Positions 42,980 through 52,900 of a DNA stretch of 64,000 nucleotides are shown in pieces. Within the stretch, counting starts at the first letter, position 1; every line of letters starts with the position of its first letter. Origin of the DNA: Lachnospiraceae bacterium (GTDB lineage: Bacteria; Bacillota; Clostridia; Lachnospirales; Lachnospiraceae); NCBI GenBank assembly GCA_009774145.1, contig VSND01000007.1:52314-116313 (forward strand), written 5' to 3'. The notes below the pieces were generated by a model. That model was not told the origin of the DNA. It made no database searches and saw only the letters and a program-made list of their open reading frames with translations. A program made the translations under genes and the position numbers.

Positions 42980-43573
42980 ATGGCAATCAATCTACAAAAG
43001 GGACAGAAGGTCAGTCTGAAGAAGAGCGGCTCCACCGGATTGGGGGAGATTCTCGTGAATCTGAACTGGAATGCGAAGCCGAAGGGATTTCTTGCAGGGC
43101 TTTTGTCCTCCGGGATCGATCTGGATCTTGGGTGTCTTTTCGAGCTGAAAGACGGAAGCAAGGGCGCCGTACAGGCGTTGGGCAATGCGTTTGGCTGTCT
43201 GAACCGGCCGCCTTTCATCGCGCTGGACGGAGACGACCGGACCGGAGCGGCGGCAGCGGGAGAGAACCTGCGGATCAATGGCAATGAGATTGCAAATATT
43301 CAGCGGATTCTGGTATATACCTTCATCTATGAAGGTGTTGCGAACTGGAAGCAGGCGGATGCAACCGTTACGCTGAAATATCCAGGTGCGGAAGACCTGA
43401 TCGTAAAGATGGATACGTTCAATTCCTCTGACCGGATGTGCGGTCTGGCACTGCTGGAAAACGTGAACGATGAGACCTTCAGCGTGGAGAAGATCGTGCA
43501 GTTCTATCCGGGACATGAAGCTCTGGACCGGGCGTTCGGATGGGGCATGCGCTGGCAGGCAGGAAGAAAATAG
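42980..43573 (+). CDS. TerD-family protein
   Basis: A 197-residue member of the TerD/CABP calcium-binding fold known from tellurite resistance operons (INLQKGQKVSLKKSG, then VNLNWNAKP). The typical aspartate-rich Ca2+ site appears in SSGIDLDLGCLFELKDG and DGDDRTG. Here it is an isolated copy without TerB, TerC or the associated kinase and phosphoribosyltransferase genes. ATG 42980 follows GAGGAGG. Role may be stress-related rather than metal resistance. A terminator follows. Confidence 0.9.
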   Translation: MAINLQKGQKVSLKKSGSTGLGEILVNLNWNAKPKGFLAGLLSSGIDLDLGCLFELKDGSKGAVQALGNAFGCLNRPPFIALDGDDRTGAAAAGENLRINGNEIANIQRILVYTFIYEGVANWKQADATVTLKYPGAEDLIVKMDTFNSSDRMCGLALLENVNDETFSVEKIVQFYPGHEALDRAFGWGMRWQAGRK

Positions 43574-43587
43574 ATCGTGGACGGACA

Positions 43588-43628
43588 GAAGGGACCGGCG
43601 TACAGACGTACGGGTCCCTTCTCTTTTT
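43588..43628 (+). terminator. Intrinsic terminator after terD
   Basis: GAAGGGACC pairs with GGTCCCTTC (43588-43596 and 43613-43621), with an inner CGTAC/GTACG, followed by TCTTTTT. It rules out the longer reading frame of the next gene. Confidence 0.85.
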
Positions 43629-43681
43629 ACAGAGAGAACCGGCGCTTTGAAGGAGAGCGGATACAGAAAGAGGTGCAGGAG

Positions 43682-44182
43682 ATGAAGGGGAGCAAAACCG
43701 AACGGATCGCAGGGCTGGGGCTTCTGACGTCGCTGGCGCTGATCGCCAGCTACATAGAATTGCTGATTCCGATTCCCATCGGGATTCCGGGGGTCAAGCC
43801 GGGACTCGCCAATATGGTGACGGTGTGGGTGCTGTATGCTCTGGGGCCTGTGGAAGCGCTGGCGGTCAACGGCATGCGGATTCTGCTGGCAGGCTTTCTG
43901 TTCGGCAGCCTGTCCATGATTTTATACAGTCTGGCAGGGGCAGCGCTCAGCTTTCTCTGCATGTATCTGGCAAAGAAAAGCGGACGGTTCAGCGTAATCG
44001 GCGTCAGCATCATCGGCGGCGTGATGCACAATGTGGGACAGCTTCTGGTGGCAGTCTGCGTCCTTGAGACCGTGAGCCTTCTGTATTATGGTCCTGTGCT
44101 TCTGGCGGCAGGCCTGATCACGGGGCTGCTGATCGGGATCATTGCCCGGGAAGCGGGGAAGCGTATTCCCGGGAAAATGTAA
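43682..44182 (+). CDS. Gx-transporter / heptaprenyl diphosphate synthase component I-like membrane protein
   Basis: A 166-residue protein with about five hydrophobic helices, matching the Hpre_diP_synt_I (pfam07456) pattern: SYIELLIPIPIGIPGVKPGLAN early, and VMHNVGQLLVA later. Annotation as a synthase component is historical; the family looks like the S-component of energy-coupling transporters. ATG 43682 follows AGAAAGAGG at 8 nt. The open frame continues upstream to 43577 but crosses the terminator at 43588, so that extension is not coding. Confidence 0.82.
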   Translation: MKGSKTERIAGLGLLTSLALIASYIELLIPIPIGIPGVKPGLANMVTVWVLYALGPVEALAVNGMRILLAGFLFGSLSMILYSLAGAALSFLCMYLAKKSGRFSVIGVSIIGGVMHNVGQLLVAVCVLETVSLLYYGPVLLAAGLITGLLIGIIAREAGKRIPGKM

Positions 44183-44291
44183 AACAGGCCGGGCAGAATT
44201 ATGTTTTCCTGACAAATCGAGATGGATGCCTTTGATGCGGTTGCGAACAGCGGACAATAATGACCAAAATTCATTTTTTACCCCTAAGGTA

Positions 44292-44320
44292 TTGCGCAAT
44301 CGGCCGGTTTCTTATAAAAT
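44292..44320 (+). promoter_or_regulatory. Promoter of glgB
   Basis: TTGCGC, 17-nt spacer, TAAAAT, 34 nt before the start codon. Confidence 0.55.
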
Positions 44321-44354
44321 AGAAGAAAACATTCGATGAACAGGGGGGATTCCT

Positions 44355-46199
44355 ATGGATTTTCAGAAATTTCTGTCGGGCGGCGTGTTTGACGCATACG
44401 AGTATTTTGGGGCACATATGGGGAAGGACGGCGTGACCTTCCGGATCTATGCGCCAAATGCAAAAAAGGTGGAGCTGCAGGGTGATTTCAACGGCTGGGT
44501 GCTGGAAGAGCTGAAGCCTGGAAAGGAGTCCGGCGTCTTTGAGTGCGTGATGCAGGGAGCGGAAGCGGGGATGTATTACAAATACTGCATTACGGACAGA
44601 CAGGGGCGGAGCGTCATGCACTGCGACCCGTACGGGATGCTGATGGAGCTTCGGCCGGGCTTTGCGTCCCGGATCGTGGACCGGACCTACCGATTCCAGG
44701 ACCAGGCGTGGATGAAGCAGCGGGACAAAAACTACAACCGGCCCATGAACATCTATGAGCTGCATGCAGGCTCCTGGAGAAAAAAAGAAGACAATACGTG
44801 GTATGATTATGAGGAACTGGCAAAACTGCTGATTCCCTATCTGAAACGGATGGGCTTTAACTACATCGAATTTCTGCCGTTGTCGGAACATCCGGCAGAC
44901 TGCTCCTGGGGGTATCAGAATACCGGTTTTTTTGCGCCCACTTCCCGGTATGGGAGTCCCGGGCAGCTGAAGAGACTGGTGGATCTCTGTCATCAGAACG
45001 GGATCGGCGTCATTACGGATTTTGTGCCGGTGCATTTTGCCACAGATGATTATGGGCTTCTGCATTTTGACGGAACGCCGCTCTATGAATTCCCCCATCC
45101 GGATACGGCGTACAGCGAGTGGGGAACCATGAATTTCATGCACAGCCGGGGAGAAGTTCAGAGTTTCCTGCAGTCAGCCGCAGATTACTGGCTGACAGAG
45201 TTTCATTTTGACGGGATTCGCATGGATGCCATCAGCCGTGCGATCTACTGGAACGGAGATCCGGCAAGGGGAGTCAATGAAAAGGCAGTGGAATTTCTGA
45301 GAAATATGAATGCAGGACTTCACAGAAGGCATCCGTCCGCCATGCTGATGGCGGAGGACTCCACGGATTTTCCGAAAGTGACTGCGCCGACGGCGTACGA
45401 CGGGCTGGGATTTGACTATAAGTGGGATATGGGATTTATGAATGATACGCTGCGTTTCTTTCAGACTGCCCCGGTGTACCGGCCCTATGATTATCATAAA
45501 CTGAGTTTTTCCATGATGTATTTTTACAGCGATCTGTTTCTGCTGCCCTTTTCCCATGATGAAGTGGTCCATGGAAAGGCGACGATCATCCAGAAGATGT
45601 GGGGAGATTACGAATATAAATTTCCGCAGGTGAAAGCATTCTATGCCTATCTCTACACCCATCCCGGCAAGAAGCTGAACTTTATGGGAAATGAGTTCGG
45701 GCAGTTCCGGGAGTGGGATGAGAACCGTCAGCAGGACTGGGAACTTTTGAAATATCCGCTTCATGACGCGTTCCATCATTTTTATGAAACACTGTCCCAT
45801 CTGTATCTGACAGAACCGGCGCTGCATGACGGAGAATATAATTCCGAATGCTTTGAGTGGCTGGAGGTAGATGCGGCGGACTTTGTGACTTACGCTTATG
45901 AAAGACGGGCTTCCGGTGAGACGATCCTGATGGTGATGAACCTGTCCGACCAGTTCTGGAAAGATTTTAAAGTGGGAATCCCCTTCCTCTATGAGCTGGA
46001 GGAACTGCTTCATACGGACTGGGAGAGATACGGAGGTAATACGAAACCGGAGGATGAAACCTGGCGGGTGGAGGACGAGCCCCACAGGGAAAGGCCGCAT
46101 ACTCTGTATGTGGATCTGCCGCCCTTCTGTGCGAGAATCTTCAAAGTAAAGCGTGTGAAAAAATCTAGGAAGAAGACGAAAGCGGAAGCAGAATCTTAA
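44355..46199 (+). CDS. glgB: 1,4-alpha-glucan branching enzyme
   Basis: A 614-residue GH13 enzyme that forms alpha-1,6 branches in glycogen. An N-terminal CBM48-like domain (KKVELQGDFNGW) precedes the catalytic barrel. The nucleophile is D291 in GIRMDAIS, the acid/base E334 in LMAEDSTDF and the third carboxylate D402 in FSHDEVVHGK. ATG 44355 follows AGGGGGG. Its last 35 nt overlap the end of the minus-strand histidine kinase gene. glgA lies at 54064, but no glgC or glgD is in the window. The short basic tail (KVKRVKKSRKKTK) extends past the usual end. Confidence 0.95.
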   Translation: MDFQKFLSGGVFDAYEYFGAHMGKDGVTFRIYAPNAKKVELQGDFNGWVLEELKPGKESGVFECVMQGAEAGMYYKYCITDRQGRSVMHCDPYGMLMELRPGFASRIVDRTYRFQDQAWMKQRDKNYNRPMNIYELHAGSWRKKEDNTWYDYEELAKLLIPYLKRMGFNYIEFLPLSEHPADCSWGYQNTGFFAPTSRYGSPGQLKRLVDLCHQNGIGVITDFVPVHFATDDYGLLHFDGTPLYEFPHPDTAYSEWGTMNFMHSRGEVQSFLQSAADYWLTEFHFDGIRMDAISRAIYWNGDPARGVNEKAVEFLRNMNAGLHRRHPSAMLMAEDSTDFPKVTAPTAYDGLGFDYKWDMGFMNDTLRFFQTAPVYRPYDYHKLSFSMMYFYSDLFLLPFSHDEVVHGKATIIQKMWGDYEYKFPQVKAFYAYLYTHPGKKLNFMGNEFGQFREWDENRQQDWELLKYPLHDAFHHFYETLSHLYLTEPALHDGEYNSECFEWLEVDAADFVTYAYERRASGETILMVMNLSDQFWKDFKVGIPFLYELEELLHTDWERYGGNTKPEDETWRVEDEPHRERPHTLYVDLPPFCARIFKVKRVKKSRKKTKAEAES

Positions 46200-47220
46200 A
46201 GGTGCTGCCCATGCCGGGAACACTTTCCAGCTGAATGGCGCCGCCATAGAGGGTAACGATCTTGTGGACCAGAGCAAGTCCCAGACCGTTGCCCTTGTTT
46301 TTGTGCGAAGTATCGCCCTGATAGAATTTGTCAAAAATGTGTTTCTGCACTTCCGGAGGCATGCCCGGGCCGGAGTCGCGGAATACGACAATGAACCAGG
46401 GATCTTCTGTATACGCTGTGATGCTGATTTCTCCGCCGCAGGGAGTGAATTTGACCGCATTATCCAGCAGATTGTTCCAGATATGGGCAGTCAGCTCCAG
46501 ATTTCCGTTCCAGGTGATCTGCTCCAGTTCCGGGCAGATACTGATGTTTTTGGCGGACCATAGCGGTTCCATGCGCAGGATACACTGGCGGATCTGCTCA
46601 TCGGCCCGGAAGAATTCTTTTTCATTGATGATCGTCTGGTTTTCCAGACGGGACAGGCTCAGGATATTGCCGGTCATCCGGGACAGCGCTTTGGTGCTCT
46701 GGATAATAATATTGATGTATTCATTCCGTTCCTCATCGCTCAAAGTGTCATCCTGCAGAAGAGTTGCATAGCCGCTGATGGCGGCAAGCGGTGTCTTGAA
46801 CTCATGAGAGACGTTGGAGATAAAGTCGGAATGCAGCGTCTGCGTACTGTTCAGTTCCTGTACCATCTGATTAAAATTGGAACTCAGATCATACATCTCG
46901 TCCTTCAGATTCGGAACCGGCGCATTAAGCCTTACTGTATAATCACCCTTTGCCACCTTCTGCATGGCTCTGGAAAGCTCGGTGATCGGGTTCAGGACAT
47001 GGTGCAGGGCAAACATGCTGATCAGAGAGCCGAATACAATGCTGATCAGCGCCAGAAGGATGATAAAGTGCAGGCTGGTCAGAGGGAAGGAGACATAACG
47101 CCACAGATTCAGCCGGGTGATCAGATGGACCGACAGACCTACCGCGCAGCAGGTGAATACCATGACCCAGAAAAATGCCAGTACAATCCGGAACCAGATG
47201 GAATAAAAATGTTTTTTCAT
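46165..47220 (-). CDS. HAMP-containing sensor histidine kinase
   Basis: A 351-residue membrane kinase. Two transmembrane segments (about 11-35 and 50-72) leave only a very short extracytoplasmic loop of about 15 residues. A HAMP linker, the phospho-accepting H139 (SNVSHEFKTPL) and an ATP-binding domain (NLLDNAVKF, DSGPGMP, KGNGLGLALV) follow. With so small a loop it probably senses a membrane signal or another protein, as in antimicrobial-peptide sensors. It is coupled by a 4-nt overlap to the response regulator gene, and its end overlaps glgB by 35 nt, antisense. Confidence 0.93.
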   Translation of the reverse strand: MKKHFYSIWFRIVLAFFWVMVFTCCAVGLSVHLITRLNLWRYVSFPLTSLHFIILLALISIVFGSLISMFALHHVLNPITELSRAMQKVAKGDYTVRLNAPVPNLKDEMYDLSSNFNQMVQELNSTQTLHSDFISNVSHEFKTPLAAISGYATLLQDDTLSDEERNEYINIIIQSTKALSRMTGNILSLSRLENQTIINEKEFFRADEQIRQCILRMEPLWSAKNISICPELEQITWNGNLELTAHIWNNLLDNAVKFTPCGGEISITAYTEDPWFIVVFRDSGPGMPPEVQKHIFDKFYQGDTSHKNKGNGLGLALVHKIVTLYGGAIQLESVPGMGSTFKILLPLSSSS

Positions 47221-47891
47221 TTTTCGATCATTCCTTTATAGCCAAGTCCCCGGACCGTCTGAATCTGAAAATAAGGCATCTCCCGGAAACGGTCCCGAAG
47301 CCGGTTGATATGAACATCCACCGTGCGGATATCCGTCTCCGAATCATAGCCCCATAATTCATCCATGATCTGCTGACGGGTAAAAGTGTGATTGGGAAAG
47401 GACAACAGTTTGTACAGCAGCTGAAATTCCTTCTGCGGGAGTACCTGGGAACTGCCGTCGATGGTTACGGTCAGATTGATGTAATTTAGACAGACGTGGT
47501 CAAACTCCAGCTTTTTCTCGAAGATGATCTTGGCCCGGCGCAGAAGCGCTTCTACGCGCAGCAGCAGTTCATTCACATCAATGGGTTTTACCATATAGTC
47601 GTCAATCCCCAGTTTGAAGCCTTTGAGCTTGTCCGGGAAGGTGTCCTTTGCCGTGACCACAAGGATCGGAAGCTGATAACCGTTTTCCCGGAGCTCCTTT
47701 GTCAGATCATAGCCGTCCATGTGCGGCATCATCAGATCTGTGATGATGAGATCGATATAGGTTTTGTCCAGCATGGCCAGGGCTTCTTCTCCGTCAAATA
47801 CGGCGGTCGCCTCATAGCCGTTTTTCTCCAGTACTCTGCAGATCAGTTTGTTCAGCGCCTGATCGTCTTCCACAACTAAAATATGAAACAT
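47217..47891 (-). CDS. OmpR-family response regulator
   Basis: A 224-residue regulator with receiver domain and winged-helix domain. Phosphorylation site D52 (LIITDLMMP), acidic pocket E8-D9-D10, and K102-type switch lysine in YMVKPID are present. The C-terminal domain ends with the usual VRGLGYK. ATG 47891 is used; an upstream TTG frame begins at 47906 but has no ribosome site. It is transcribed first, then the kinase. It is divergent from the efflux adaptor at 48159 and so a likely regulator of that pump. Confidence 0.93.
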   Translation of the reverse strand: MFHILVVEDDQALNKLICRVLEKNGYEATAVFDGEEALAMLDKTYIDLIITDLMMPHMDGYDLTKELRENGYQLPILVVTAKDTFPDKLKGFKLGIDDYMVKPIDVNELLLRVEALLRRAKIIFEKKLEFDHVCLNYINLTVTIDGSSQVLPQKEFQLLYKLLSFPNHTFTRQQIMDELWGYDSETDIRTVDVHINRLRDRFREMPYFQIQTVRGLGYKGMIEK

Positions 47892-47950
47892 ATTTCTGTA
47901 CCCCAATTATGAATTTTGATTTATTTTCTGCCTGTTATCATATAGAATGA

Positions 47951-47968
47951 TTGTGAACAGATTGTGAA
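47951..47968. promoter_or_regulatory. 11-bp-period direct repeat, candidate response-regulator site
   Basis: TTGTGAA at 47951-47957 and again at 47962-47968, the spacing used by OmpR-family dimers. It lies between the regulator and the efflux operon, upstream of both. Confidence 0.5.
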
Positions 47969-48016
47969 GTTCTGCGCAGAAAAAAGAAATTTTGTGTGAA
48001 AAAGAGCATGCAAAAC

Positions 48017-48032
48017 GACTGTTATGACAGTC
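48017..48032. repeat. Short perfect palindrome
   Basis: GACTGT, TATG, ACAGTC (48017-48032) in the efflux-operon leader region. Could be an operator half or a small hairpin. Confidence 0.4.
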
Positions 48033-48086
48033 AGGCGTTCTTTTACGAAATATTAACAGGGAATTCAGGGGAAATACAGCGGGAAA

Positions 48087-48116
48087 TTTACATTCTGTTT
48101 AAATTTATCGCATAAT
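48087..48116 (+). promoter_or_regulatory. Candidate promoter of the efflux operon
   Basis: TTTACA, 18-nt spacer, CATAAT, 43 nt before the adaptor gene. Confidence 0.45.
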
Positions 48117-48158
48117 CTGAACAAGGTTGAAAATGAGAACGAGGAGGAAGAACGAAGT

Positions 48159-49910
48159 ATGAACAGTAAAAAAGCGACGGCTCTGGGTCTTGTCCTGGCG
48201 CTTGGCATGTCTGTTTCAGCATGTGCCGGCAAAGAAGAAGCGGTACAAGAGACCGAAGAAAGCGTAGCTGTTGAAGTACAGACGCCGAAGATTGGAAGCC
48301 TTACTCTGGATACTGCGTATATCGGAACAGTCATGCCCCAGGAGCAGGTCTATGTGATACCGAAAACGTCGGGAACCGTAACGGAGACGTTTTTTGAGGT
48401 CGGCGATCAGGTGCAGGCGGGAGATGTCCTGTTCAAGATAGATGATGAAGCGGCACAGCTTCAGATGGCAAATGCCAGAGCTGCCTACGAATCTGCCCAG
48501 GCAGGCGTCACAGCTCAGAACGGCGGTGCCAGAGACCTGCAGAATTACCAGACGGAGGAACAGATTCGGCAGCTCAGAGAAAGCCTGTATGATACGGATG
48601 ATCAGATTGCTGAACTGGAGGATAATCTGGGGGATCTGAGAGATGCAGGAGGGAAACTGTCTTCTGCGAAAGAACAGGCGCAGGCAGGTGTTGACCAACT
48701 GAATGAAGCACTGGTGGCACAGAATGCGGCTCTGCAGAATATGCAGAAGGAGCTGGAAAGCCTTACAGCCGGTTCTGACTCAAAGAATCCGGGCGAAGTG
48801 GTTCCGGATACAGAAAATGGGGAAGGTTCCGGAACGGCTGATAATAAAGAGATCGAAGAGCTGAAAAGTGCGATTGAAAATCAGAAAAATGCCATCGATG
48901 CGACAAAATTAAAAATTACAGAAGCACAGTCTGGAATCGATCAGATCCAGGCGCAGCTTGATTCCATTGATGCATCGAAAGCACAGATTAAATCCGGGAT
49001 CGATCAGGCCGAAAACGGCCAGGACACGATTCGTGACAACCTTTCCATGGCGGAGCAGGCTTATGCCATTACCCAGAACGAAATCTATCCCCAGTCGGAT
49101 GCGGTCAGTGCGGCGCAGCTGCAGCAGGCTTCGGTCGGGATCGATTCCGCCCAGATGCAGCTTGACTTCTGTACAGTGACTTCCCCGATCAGCGGGATTG
49201 TGGAATCGGTCAGCGTGGAGAAGAACGGTATGGCGTCAGCAGGGAACCCTGCATACATAATCTCAAACAGGGAATCCATGACGGTTACTTTTTTTGTGGC
49301 AGAGAAAGCGAAAAATGTGCTGAATATCGGAGACCCAATCACAATAGAAAGAAATGAACATATATATGACGGAGCAATTACAGAGATCGGGACCATGGCC
49401 AATGCCCAGACGAAGCTTTTTCAGGTAAAGGCTTCAATTGCCGGGGCCGGAGTCGGAGAGAATGCGCTTCCCAACGGAGTGTCAGTCAAGGTATATGCAA
49501 CGACTGAAAAAGAAGACAGCAAGCTGATGATCCCCTATGATTCCATCTATTTTTCCGCAGGGGATGCCTACATCTACTGTGTGGAAAACGGACAGATTAT
49601 CAGAAAAGAAGTAACCGTAGGTCTTATGAGCGACGAGGAGGCGGTCATCGAGGAAGGTCTCACGGAAGACAGCCAGGTCGTGAGCAACTGGTCCTCCAAA
49701 TTGAGAAACGGAGTAGAAGCAGATGTGGTGTCTGTCAATGGAGAAGCGGTCGTGACAGATGAACCTGCAGAAACGCAGGAGACAGAAGCGGAAAATGCAG
49801 AAACAGAAGATGAGAAAGAAGCAGCAGACAGTGAAGGGGCAGAAGGAGAAGAAGTATCAGATGATGAGGAAACAGCGGACAGCAAAAATGTAACAGAGGA
49901 GGCAGAATAA
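48159..49910 (+). CDS. HlyD/AcrA-type efflux adaptor (putative lipoprotein)
   Basis: A 583-residue adaptor of RND pumps. A lipobox (SVSAC, lipidated Cys at about residue 22) predicts anchoring on the outer face of the membrane. The barrel-sandwich halves lie at about 60-100 (TSGTVTETFFEVGDQVQAGD) and 340-370 (SPISGIVESVSVEKNGMASAG). Between them is a long coiled coil interrupted by a polar insert (SDSKNPGEVVPDTENGEGSG). The C-terminal 45 residues are almost all acidic and repetitive. ATG 48159 follows GAGGAGGAA. The permease gene begins 1 nt after its stop, so the two are coupled. Confidence 0.9.
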   Translation: MNSKKATALGLVLALGMSVSACAGKEEAVQETEESVAVEVQTPKIGSLTLDTAYIGTVMPQEQVYVIPKTSGTVTETFFEVGDQVQAGDVLFKIDDEAAQLQMANARAAYESAQAGVTAQNGGARDLQNYQTEEQIRQLRESLYDTDDQIAELEDNLGDLRDAGGKLSSAKEQAQAGVDQLNEALVAQNAALQNMQKELESLTAGSDSKNPGEVVPDTENGEGSGTADNKEIEELKSAIENQKNAIDATKLKITEAQSGIDQIQAQLDSIDASKAQIKSGIDQAENGQDTIRDNLSMAEQAYAITQNEIYPQSDAVSAAQLQQASVGIDSAQMQLDFCTVTSPISGIVESVSVEKNGMASAGNPAYIISNRESMTVTFFVAEKAKNVLNIGDPITIERNEHIYDGAITEIGTMANAQTKLFQVKASIAGAGVGENALPNGVSVKVYATTEKEDSKLMIPYDSIYFSAGDAYIYCVENGQIIRKEVTVGLMSDEEAVIEEGLTEDSQVVSNWSSKLRNGVEADVVSVNGEAVVTDEPAETQETEAENAETEDEKEAADSEGAEGEEVSDDEETADSKNVTEEAE

Positions 49911-49911
49911 T

Positions 49912-52900
49912 ATGGGTTTAACGAGACTTTCGTTAAAGAGACCGGTCTCCACGCTGCTGCTGGTGCTGGCGCTGGCAGTATTCGGCTTTTCTTCGCTTCT
50001 GTCCCTGCGGCTGGAACTGATGCCGGATATGGATATGCCGATCATGATGGTCATGACCATATATCCGGGGGCGGATCCGGAGTCCGTGGAGGCTCTGGTC
50101 AGCGGAGAGATCGAAGGCCAGGTGGCGAGCCTGAGCGGCGTGGATTCGGTCATGTCCTATTCGCAGGAAAATATGTCCATGGTTCTCCTGCAATACGATT
50201 ACAGCGTGGATACCAACGATGCCTACCTGGATCTTCGGGCGGCACTGGATATCACGGCGGCTTCTCTGCCGGAAGAATGTCAGGAGCCTATGGTGCTCCA
50301 GATGGATATCAACGCCATGCCGAGTATCATGTATTCGGTCAGCACGACAGACGGGACGGACGCATTTTCCGTTGTAAATGATACGATTGTTCCGGAACTG
50401 GAAGCGGTCAGCACCGTTGCAGATGTGGAAGTGACCGGAGGCCGGGAGCACTATATCCGTATACTCCTGGATGAAGAGGCACTGAACCAGTACGGGCTCA
50501 GCATGAATCAGATCGCACAGTCAATTGCTGCGACGGATTTTACAATTCCCCTCGGTTCTCTGGAACAGGGAAGTCAGTCCATCAGTGCCATCAGTACATC
50601 CGAGAATCAGACGGTTCAGGAGCTGCAGCGGATTCCTCTGTTCACTTCTGTGGGCAGCATGATCCAGCTGTCTGATGTGGCGCAGGTGGGCTGGTCCCAG
50701 AAGGATCCGGACAGTATCAGCCGTTTTAACGGAGAGGATACGATCAGTGTCTCTGTGACCAAGAATCAGACTGCAGGCACCATCGGCATGGTTAATGACG
50801 TCAAGAAAGTCATGAACCGGATGCTGGAGCAGAACAGCAATCTGATGATGGATATTTCCATGGATATGTCGGAGCAGATTCTGGAGGCGGTCGGTTCAGT
50901 TGCCAGCACACTGCTCATGGGTGTTATCCTGTCCATGATTATTCTGTTCCTGTTCTTCGGCGACTGGAAGGCCAGCCTGATCGTGGGAAGCTCCATGCCG
51001 ATCTCTCTGCTGGTAACGGTGATCGTCATGGCAGTGGCGGGCTTTTCTCTGAATATGATCACACTGGGCGCACTGGTGATCGCCATCGGTATGATGGTGG
51101 ACAGTTCCATCGTGGTGCTGGAGAGCTGTTTCCGTTCCAAGGACCGGATGCCGGATTTTAAAGAGGCGTCTCTGCAGGGAGCGAGAGGCGTGGTCGGTTC
51201 GATTATCGCTTCTACGATCACTACGATAGTCGTGTACCTTCCGCTCTGCCTTCAGGAGGGACTGACCGGACAGATCTTCGGACAGCTGGGCTACACGATC
51301 ATCTTTGCCATGCTGGCGTCTCTGATCTCTGCCATGACGCTGGTTCCTCTGTTCTTCAGCCTGTTTAAGCCGAAGGAGAAAAAGGAACTGAAGATCAACA
51401 GCGTGCTGGAAGGCATGAGAAACGGATACGACGTATTTGAGCGGAAGCTTCTGAAGAAAAAGAAGACCTGCGTGCTTCTGGCCGTGGTTCTTCTGGTACT
51501 TTCCTTTGTTCTGGCCCGCTTTATGGATACGGTGCTGATGCCGAGCATGGATGAGGGTATGGTCAGCATCAGCGCCACTTTCCGTTCCGGCACAAAGGTA
51601 TCGGAGGTGGATGAACGGATGCAGAGGCTGGAGGACATGGTTACATCCCATGAAGATGTGGAAAATTATACGCTGACGATACAGAAAGGTTCCGCATCGA
51701 TCACAGCCAATCTGAAAGATGACCGGAAAATGACCAGTCAGGAAGTGGCGGATCAGTGGATTGCAGAGACCAGCGATATTGTCGATGCACAGCTGGAGAT
51801 TCAGGTGAGCAGCCAGATGTCGGCCATGATGACCACAGGGGCGGCGGCCTCGATTACGCTGGAATCTACCGATCTGGACGATATGAAAGAAGCGGTGAAT
51901 CTGCTGGAGGATTCCATATGGTCCATACCCGGTGTGCTGAATGTATCCAACAGCGCAGGAGAGACGGCCACGCAGATCCGTGTGGTGGTGGATCCGCTGG
52001 ATGCCATGAGCCACGGCATGACGCCGGTTCAGGTAGCGGGCGCTCTGTACAGCATGATCAGCGGAACGGAGGCCATGACGGTCACGTCCGACGGGGAGGA
52101 ATACAGCGTGTATCTGGAATTCCCGGAAGGGACCTACGACGATGCCAGCAGGCTTCTGGGAGCGTCCATATCGGGCGTGCCGCTTTCGGAGATGGCCTCT
52201 TTGCAGTATACGGACTCCCAGCAGACGATCATGAAGACAGACGGGAAATATACACTGACAGTCAATGCCACCTGTCTGTCCGATGATCAGATGGGCATAC
52301 AGGAACAGATGGAGGAGCTTGCAGAACAGACAAGTCTGCCCAATACGGTGGAGCTGGCGCAGAACTCCATGGATGAGATGATGGTGGAATCTTTTACAGC
52401 ACTGGGCTGGGCGATTGCAGCCGCCATGTTCCTGGTATTCCTGGTCATGGCCATGCAGTTCGAGTCTCCGAAATATTCGCTTATGGTCATGCTCAGCATC
52501 CCGTTCAGCCTGATCGGTTCCCTCGGTCTTCTGTTTATCACGGGAGAACCCATCAGTATGACCTCTCTGATGGGAATTATGATGCTGGTAGGTATCGTGG
52601 TGAACAACGGTATTCTGTATGTGGACGGAGTGAATGAGCTCCGCATGCGGATGCCGGTGGAAGATGCGCTCATTCGAAGCGGGCAGACAAGGCTTCGTCC
52701 GATTCTGATGACAACGCTGACGACCGTCATTTCCATGATTCCCATGGCCATGGGAATCGGAAGCGGTACGGAGATGATGTCCGGCATGGCGATCATTATT
52801 ATCGGAGGCCTGGTGGCATCCACACTCCTGATTCTGGTACTGATGCCGGTATTCTATCTTCTTGTATACGGCAGAAGCAAGAAAGAACGCAGGGAACGCC

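Noticed and set aside
43577..43681. N-terminal extension of the Gx-type membrane protein
   Set aside because: It crosses a strong terminator hairpin and has no membrane-protein character; the start at 43682 fits the family.
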